DNA of 64,000 nt from DASUNP01 sp963728545 (GTDB lineage: Bacteria; Acidobacteriota; Blastocatellia; UBA7656). Under the pieces are notes generated by a model, which was not told the DNA's origin, ran no database searches, and saw only the letters and a list, made by a program, of their open reading frames with translations. A program made the translations under genes and the position numbers. Of the stretch, positions 59,497 to 64,000 are shown in pieces (the first letter of the stretch is position 1; the number at the start of each line of letters is the position of its first letter). The stretch is from the NCBI GenBank assembly GCA_963728545.1, contig CAVSKO010000003.1, positions 434,001 through 498,000 on the forward strand, written 5' to 3'.

Positions 59497-59955
59497 TTAA
59501 CACTGCAAGAATAACTCTTCCACCAGTTCGAGTTTCTTCTCTCTGATTATGAATCGCTGCATTCCCTTTATCATATACCTCTTACCTGTCGCCCGAACCT
59601 CCCCTTCCTCTTCAAGCATTACGACCACCGTATCGCCTTGAGCTATGACCGCCTCGATCCTTGGCCTTTGATCTTGCACTGCCCCGAAGTTCCGCTTTAT
59701 GGCTTCAAGCATCTGTGGCCGCCCCTTCGCTTCCCGGATAAACGGCAATTCGTCCGGGCCTAGAATCTTAAGTCTTACGTCGTCTGCCAACATTTCGCCC
59801 ACGGCTGTCAGATCATCACGCCCGATTGCAGTAAACAGGTTTTGTATGAGTCGGACGTTTGAGACCTCTTCGAGCTTCTCATTTGCTTTCGAATCGCCGG
59901 ATCAATAAAGGTCTTCAATTGAATCTATGTAGGATTTAAACTTGGATTCACTCAT
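59497..59955 (-). pseudogene. SnoaL-like protein gene with an in-frame TGA
   Basis: From ATG 59955 (behind GGAGGTGCAG) the frame reads MSESKFKSYIDSIEDLY and then TGA at 59902-59904. The same frame continues with EEVSNVRLIQNLFTAIGRDD, then MGEMLADDVRLKILGP ... GDTVVVMLEEEGEV ... ELVEELFLQC to 59497. The second part is a SnoaL/NTF2-like domain. A GTG start at 59802 would make only a shortened protein. A nonsense mutation is the simple explanation. Confidence 0.65.
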
Positions 59956-60060
59956 CTGCACCTCCATATTGTGGCGCTGTTTCTCGAAGCGTCCCATACA
60001 CGCCGATGTTTACGTGGCGCAGTTTTAATATCGGCCACGATAACGAGGTTCTGAAAATGG

Positions 60061-60150
60061 TCTGGCGATTCGCACCAGCGGGCCGCGCACTAAATACTCA
60101 AAGAATGATGCGAAACCTGTTTGCGCGGCTCTGGTGCACGAGATCTGCTC
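60061..60150 (-). repeat. attC-like site without outer cores
   Basis: Arms CACCAGCGGGCCGCGCA and TGCGCGGCTCTGGTGC pair well, but the outer boxes are lost. Minus orientation by arm form. Confidence 0.5.
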
Positions 60151-60177
60151 TACGAAAGCCGCGTCGTTTCCATGTTT

Positions 60178-61407
60178 TTACCGCCTGGCCGCAATTATTC
60201 TTTCAAAGTCGTTCTTTATTCGTGTCAGCGTCTCGCGCAGCAAGCTTGCTCGCGTTGTCAGAGGATTTGCTTCCTGACGTTGCTCAGCTTCTTGGATGCG
60301 ACGCTTAATGTCGCCAATCGGCATGAGCGCCCTGTTTCTCGCTTTGTACAGCCCGCCCTTTAACTCTTCATACAAGCTGCTTATCGTTTTGTCATCAAAA
60401 GCCGGGTACTTGATCTTCAGGAATTCCAACGCAGACTGCTTGTCTATAGCTTCAGGAATTGCCCATAGTTGAGTCTCAAGTTTCTCAAAGGCTGCCGGCA
60501 ACTCAGCATCATTCGCGGCAAGGGTTTGTTCGATCATTAGCAGCACGTTTGGGGCTTGAATTCTTATACCATCTCCACTCACGAGGAATTGCGCAGCGAG
60601 TTTAGGGTTTCCCTCGAAGCTTCTATCCTCAAAGACTACAACGGGGATCGTTATACCGTCTTTTTCTACATTCGGGCCATAAAGTTGGCTCCCATCAGAA
60701 GTGGCCCCTGCTGCGAGAGCAGGCCGTACACTCTCATAGCCTACTCCGTCAACACTGAGGCCGCTGTCGCCGGTAGAAATGGTATAAGCAACCACGTTCT
60801 TGCCGGAGTTGTTCTTTACCCAGAGTTGATAACCATCCAGAGATTTTTCCACCCTTACGATTTCCAGCGCCTTTGTATGATTAACGATTCGAGGCCCTTC
60901 GCCCGGTTGGAACACAACAGGTCTGGCATTTACTGCTCTCATTTCGAAGGGCTCTATGCCAAACTGCTTTAATGCCGCAGGGCGAATTGATTCACCTTCT
61001 CGAACCGAGAAAGTTCCAACGACTCTCTCTTTCTTATCCTTCCACCATTCTTGATTCGATAAATCATTGTAGATAATCGATAGCCTGACTCTCATACTCT
61101 GACCCTCATCTTCAGCCCAGATATCTACGGCGGTAAAATCGGCGGCGAGTTTCGGGTCATTAATTAAAAGATGCTGACGCCGGATTAGCGTCGCACTGTG
61201 CCCGCCTTTAAACACGCTTAACTTGAGGGGAGGCCGCACATTATTTGGAAAGCTAATCTCTAACCCATGTTCAGGCTGCGGAAGCCTTCTTTCCTGCCGG
61301 AACAAAGCTGTGGCTGAATGAGTTGAGCCAATGAATAGCATTAATAGAATAACGGGTAAGGTGGAGAGGCGAGCAGCTCGCCAGCCCGGAAAAACTCTTT
61401 TAAGCAT
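60178..61407 (-). CDS. Exported protein of unknown function
   Basis: The 409-residue protein has an N-terminal hydrophobic segment (LSTLPVILLMLFIGSTHSA) suggesting export. The body is mostly beta, with phrases such as 'FTAVDIWAEDEGQSMRVRL', 'YQLWVKNNSGKNVVAYTIST', and the C-terminal 100 residues are helical (RIQEAEQRQEANPLTTR). No catalytic motif is recognised. It is followed in the same direction by nothing and preceded by the methyltransferase, 3 bases away, so the two may be an operon. Confidence 0.6.
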   Translation of the reverse strand: MLKRVFPGWRAARLSTLPVILLMLFIGSTHSATALFRQERRLPQPEHGLEISFPNNVRPPLKLSVFKGGHSATLIRRQHLLINDPKLAADFTAVDIWAEDEGQSMRVRLSIIYNDLSNQEWWKDKKERVVGTFSVREGESIRPAALKQFGIEPFEMRAVNARPVVFQPGEGPRIVNHTKALEIVRVEKSLDGYQLWVKNNSGKNVVAYTISTGDSGLSVDGVGYESVRPALAAGATSDGSQLYGPNVEKDGITIPVVVFEDRSFEGNPKLAAQFLVSGDGIRIQAPNVLLMIEQTLAANDAELPAAFEKLETQLWAIPEAIDKQSALEFLKIKYPAFDDKTISSLYEELKGGLYKARNRALMPIGDIKRRIQEAEQRQEANPLTTRASLLRETLTRIKNDFERIIAARR

Positions 61408-61410
61408 CGG

Positions 61411-62232
61411 TTATATACCTCTTGTTGCTATAACTTCGAGGTACTCTCCTTCAACATGCGTCTTGTCGTCTGTTGCTTTATTATGCTCCGACCACAACTG
61501 CTCCAATTCGCTTCGTAAAGCGGCCTGCCCGTCGGTGTCGAGCGCGTCGAACGCGCGTTGCGTCGGGCCGTAATATTTGCGGAAGAACTCAACAACCTCG
61601 GCGGGTGGAAATGGGTATTTGAACAGACATATCTGACGCGTCAATTGTAAATCCGCAACCCCATCACGTAATCGCTCGCGCACGGTTTCCTCGTCGCCCC
61701 ATTTGACAGGCGACGGTACATTGGGCGGTGGGGGCACATGCTTGCCGTTGATCTTGAACATCTGACCGATGAACCCCTCCGGCGTCCAGTTCGCCATAGC
61801 AATTCGTCCGCCGGGTCTGCATACGCGCACCAGTTCAGCCGCGACCAGTTCGGGTCGTGGCGCGAACATCGCTCCGAACATAGTTACTACCACATCAAAG
61901 GATGCGTCGCCATAGGGCAGATTCTCCGCATCTGCTTCGTCAAACTGAATAGTCAAGCCTTCGGATTCGGCCCGCTCCCGCGCCTGCTCAAGTAAATTAG
62001 TGGCGATGTTGACACCAGTTACTATTGCGCCTGCCCGCGCCGCAGGTATCGCCTGATTACCGCTGCCGCAAGCCACGTCAAGTACGCGAAGTCCCGGCTC
62101 TAGCGCAAGGCGGGCGATAAACTCTTCCGCACCTGTTTCAATATGCTTTGCGACTTGACCATAATCGCCAGTCATCCACATAGCTTTGAGTCGGGTTTTC
62201 AAAGATTCCATCTCGGGCTTAATTGTGCTCAT
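61411..62232 (-). CDS. Class I SAM-dependent methyltransferase (UbiE-like)
   Basis: The 273-residue protein has motif I 'LRVLDVACGSGNQAIPAARA', the acid loop 'IQFDEADAENLPYGDASFDV' and 'VRVCRPGGRIAMANWTPEG', typical of UbiE-type small-molecule methyltransferases. The start ATG 62232 follows 'GAAAGGAAAC'. The substrate is not known. It and the exported protein downstream are 3 bases apart. Confidence 0.87.
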   Translation of the reverse strand: MSTIKPEMESLKTRLKAMWMTGDYGQVAKHIETGAEEFIARLALEPGLRVLDVACGSGNQAIPAARAGAIVTGVNIATNLLEQARERAESEGLTIQFDEADAENLPYGDASFDVVVTMFGAMFAPRPELVAAELVRVCRPGGRIAMANWTPEGFIGQMFKINGKHVPPPPNVPSPVKWGDEETVRERLRDGVADLQLTRQICLFKYPFPPAEVVEFFRKYYGPTQRAFDALDTDGQAALRSELEQLWSEHNKATDDKTHVEGEYLEVIATRGI

Positions 62233-62277
62233 GGCTCGTTTCCTTTCAAGTAAAGTTTTTTATGACAAAAGGTAGCT

Positions 62278-62369
62278 GCCCAACGGCTCATTTCAGCGGG
62301 ACCGCGAACGTCGCCGATCTAAGCATAAGAAACTCGCTTTGCGGCCTCCGGTACAGGCGTTTGTTAAAT
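62278..62369 (-). repeat. attC site
   Basis: GCCCAAC (62278-62284) and GTTAAAT (62363-62369). Arms TTTCAGCGGGACCGCGAA and TTTGCGGCCTCCGGTACAGG pair, with the extra base on the right. Minus orientation, ending the reductase cassette. Confidence 0.78.
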
Positions 62370-62401
62370 TGCGTCAGTGCCCGCAGAACAGCCTCAACTG
62401 T

Positions 62402-62929
62402 TCAACGTTTCACCCGATAATTAAGCAACACGACACCATTGCCATAGACCTTGCTGCCGATCAGTTCCAGATATGTCCGCTTGTTGGCTCCCGAAAAGAG
62501 GGGAATCCCCGCCCCAAACAGTACGGGATTCAGTTTCAAGATAATCTCGTCTATCAAATCTTCGGCTAAGAACTTTGCGGCCAAATCCGCGCCCCCACAG
62601 AGGTAAATGTCTTTGCCCGCTCCCCTTTTCAGCTCTCGCACAAGATCAAAGACGTTCTCCGAAACTAGCTCGACATTCGCATCCGGGCTCTTATCCATGC
62701 TGCGCGAGATGACATATTGTTTCATCCAGGGATACGGGTTAGTCACGCCGAATTGAAATCCGAATTCGTATGTTCGGCGTCCCATCAAGACAATATCATA
62801 ATCGTTCTTGAGAGACTCCAAATAGTCGGTCACGTGCTCGCCTTCTGGAACAAACCCATCTACCGTATGATCTGTATGAGCTATAAACCCATCCAGGGTG
62901 CTCGCGACATGATACTTTAGCTTACGCAT
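62402..62929 (-). CDS. RibD C-terminal/dihydrofolate-reductase-like protein
   Basis: From ATG 62929 the 175-residue protein begins MRKLKYHVASTLDGFIA, the standard opening of this family, followed by VLMGRRTYEFGFQF, KDIYLCGGADLAAKFLAED and 'DEIILKLNPVLFGAGIPLF'. Family members reduce small substrates with NADPH, in riboflavin or folate chemistry, but many have no known role. An ATG eight codons upstream is possible. It sits next to an attC of matching orientation. Confidence 0.87.
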   Translation of the reverse strand: MRKLKYHVASTLDGFIAHTDHTVDGFVPEGEHVTDYLESLKNDYDIVLMGRRTYEFGFQFGVTNPYPWMKQYVISRSMDKSPDANVELVSENVFDLVRELKRGAGKDIYLCGGADLAAKFLAEDLIDEIILKLNPVLFGAGIPLFSGANKRTYLELIGSKVYGNGVVLLNYRVKR

Positions 62930-63183
62930 CTTTGGCCTTCTTATCCGGGGCATCCATCGTGATACACCTCCCTGCGATTATATCCAATCGAACTTCCGTA
63001 GAGTACTCTTATTCGCTAGTCCCAAAACCATATGTAGTAACAAGGGTCCAGGTATAACACTGAAGCGGTTATGATCAAACATATACAGGTCAGAATAAAT
63101 AACTCTTAATTGGTATTTTTCACCAATTAGACGCCTCTCTACTTTTATAAACACTCAGAACACAAAAGTAAGGAATCTGGCAC

Positions 63184-63495
63184 ATGCCTAATGGAGGCGG
63201 ACGCAAGCGAACAAACCTGGAAAGCAAAGCCTTTAAGTCGAAGATAATCAGGCTTAGGGGGAAAAAGAAGTCTTTAGTAGAGATCGCCAAACAGATGGGC
63301 GTATCCAAGCAGTATATATCGAGCGTGTTAATTAAGGCCGGTTTGGGGGCAAGGGCCGAGATGCGCGAGAAGAAGCGTGAGAAGATGCGAGCCGGGAACG
63401 GCGATATTGATGCGACCATATCAAGTCTAGAAAAACAAGGTGAATATTCACTGGCAAGCTGGGTCGCAGCAGTGGCACAACGACGTAAAAGGTAA
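63184..63495 (+). CDS. Small helix-turn-helix protein
   Basis: The 103-residue basic protein starts MPNGGGRKRTNLESKAFKSK and has 'KKKSLVEIAKQMGVSKQYIS', a clear helix-turn-helix, followed by a lysine/arginine-rich helix (ARAEMREKKREKMRAG). It likely binds DNA. The ATG follows AAGGAATCTGGCAC. I cannot assign targets. Confidence 0.7.
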   Translation: MPNGGGRKRTNLESKAFKSKIIRLRGKKKSLVEIAKQMGVSKQYISSVLIKAGLGARAEMREKKREKMRAGNGDIDATISSLEKQGEYSLASWVAAVAQRRKR

Positions 63496-63809
63496 TCCCC
63501 TGCTCCGCTGATCCGAAGACGTGGGTTATCGTATGAGGGATTATCTCCACAGACCATAAAGCGGTAAAGAGGAAGTCAGGTTGCGCTGTATAAAGACTCG
63601 CATATGCGGGCCGCGTAGACTTGATGGAGCAATGCGAAATTCGCTTAAGCGATGGCATTCTACCGGAAACGCTTCATGATAATTACTCTTGATGTGCGAT
63701 ATAGGAGTTCTGTATAGTCCCCTACAGCCCCGCCGGCAATAAATACCTTGAGTACGTTCCCCTTATTGCTCGATACCCCAATTCCAAATTTGTGATTGTG
63801 AGAAATGGT
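63496..63809. other. Intergenic stretch with an attC remnant
   Basis: No gene is supported. At 63604-63655 'TATGCGGGCCGCGTAG' and 'CGAAATTCGCTTAAGCGAT' look like decayed attC arms without cores. Confidence 0.4.
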
Positions 63810-64000
63810 ATGGCCGAAATCAAAGGAGTGCTGCTTAATTCGTGGATGGTTTTCTTGAAGAATCGCTATGGTGAGCAAGCAATAAGCGATACGCTCAAAA
63901 GGCTCAGCGCAGAAGACAGGTTTCTACTTTCATCCCCTTTTCTCCCCTCTACCTGGTATAAGTATGAAACGTTGCATGCGCTGCGCAGGCTCACACAGCC
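63810..64000 (+). CDS. DUF2378-like protein, 5' part (cut by the window end)
   Basis: The frame begins MAEIKGVLLNSWMVFLKNRY and continues LKRLSAEDRFLLSSPFLPST, then WYKYETLHALRRLTQ at the edge. This resembles the start of the DUF2378 family known from myxobacteria and other soil bacteria (KG.LLNS...F...G...., SPFLPSTWY). Its function is not known. The 3' part lies beyond the window. Confidence 0.6.
   Translation, partial: MAEIKGVLLNSWMVFLKNRYGEQAISDTLKRLSAEDRFLLSSPFLPSTWYKYETLHALRRLTQ

Noticed and set aside
1..64000. CRISPR array
   Set aside because: No regularly spaced short direct repeats were found; the repeated units here are attC sites around genes.

Overview
The window reads as a chromosome segment of a soil-type bacterium, most likely an acidobacterium. 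The best lineage hints are a VWFA-related secreted protein of the kind typical of Acidobacteriota (52426-53439), a soluble chemosensory operon with a PAS-HEAT protein, and many gene cassettes bounded by attC-like sites. The phylum is an inference; no rRNA or ribosomal protein gene is present.

Region 1 (1-16.9 kb). A GNAT acetyltransferase precedes an intact tRNA-Lys (1077-1149). A 48-bp copy of the tRNA 3' end recurs at 16831-16878, so 1106-16830 is a tRNA-Lys genomic island of about 15.7 kb with its own tyrosine integrase (15507-16640) and putative integrase arm sites at both ends. Its cargo is defensive: a long, apparently catalytically dead prokaryotic Argonaute coupled to a RelA/SpoT-domain protein (4578 to 1301), and a type I restriction-modification operon (hsdM-hsdS-hsdR plus a metallopeptidase) whose hsdR carries two frameshifts. 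The other half holds regulators, divergent promoters and a chain of small, partly overlapping accessory genes.

Region 2 (17-37 kb). This is a large cluster of integron-type cassettes without a visible IntI integrase (a CALIN). About 20 complete, half or decayed attC-like sites separate cassettes for a polysaccharide deacetylase, membrane and SnoaL-like proteins, a DUF922 protein, five toxin-antitoxin-like pairs, two TIR-domain proteins and others. An IS66-family element sits inside the loop of one attC with an 8-bp target duplication. The most unusual gene is a TIR domain fused to a contractile-tail sheath protein (33131-35101), alone in its own cassette. The cluster ends with a frameshifted HerA-like ATPase and a methyltransferase-like gene.

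Region 3 (39.5-53.5 kb). A compact chemosensory operon encodes CheY, CheA, CheW, a soluble receptor, a receptor-like coiled-coil protein, a PAS-HEAT protein, CheR, CheB, a second CheY-like protein, a CheC-like phosphatase and a hybrid histidine kinase, followed by the VWFA protein. No flagellar genes are seen; an alternative output such as pili or exopolysaccharide is possible.

Region 4 (53.5-64 kb). More single genes and cassette remnants follow: an HxlR regulator next to a NIPSNAP gene split by an IS630-family element at a TA target, a DUF2071-like protein, a TIMP-like secreted protein, a beta-carbonic-anhydrase-like protein, a methyltransferase, a RibD/DHFR-like reductase, and a DUF2378-like gene cut by the window edge.

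Several genes (hsdR twice, the small TIR protein, the HerA ATPase, the 21.6-kb hypothetical, the 59.5-kb SnoaL-like gene) have single frameshifts or a stop. These may be true pseudogenes or base-calling/assembly errors.
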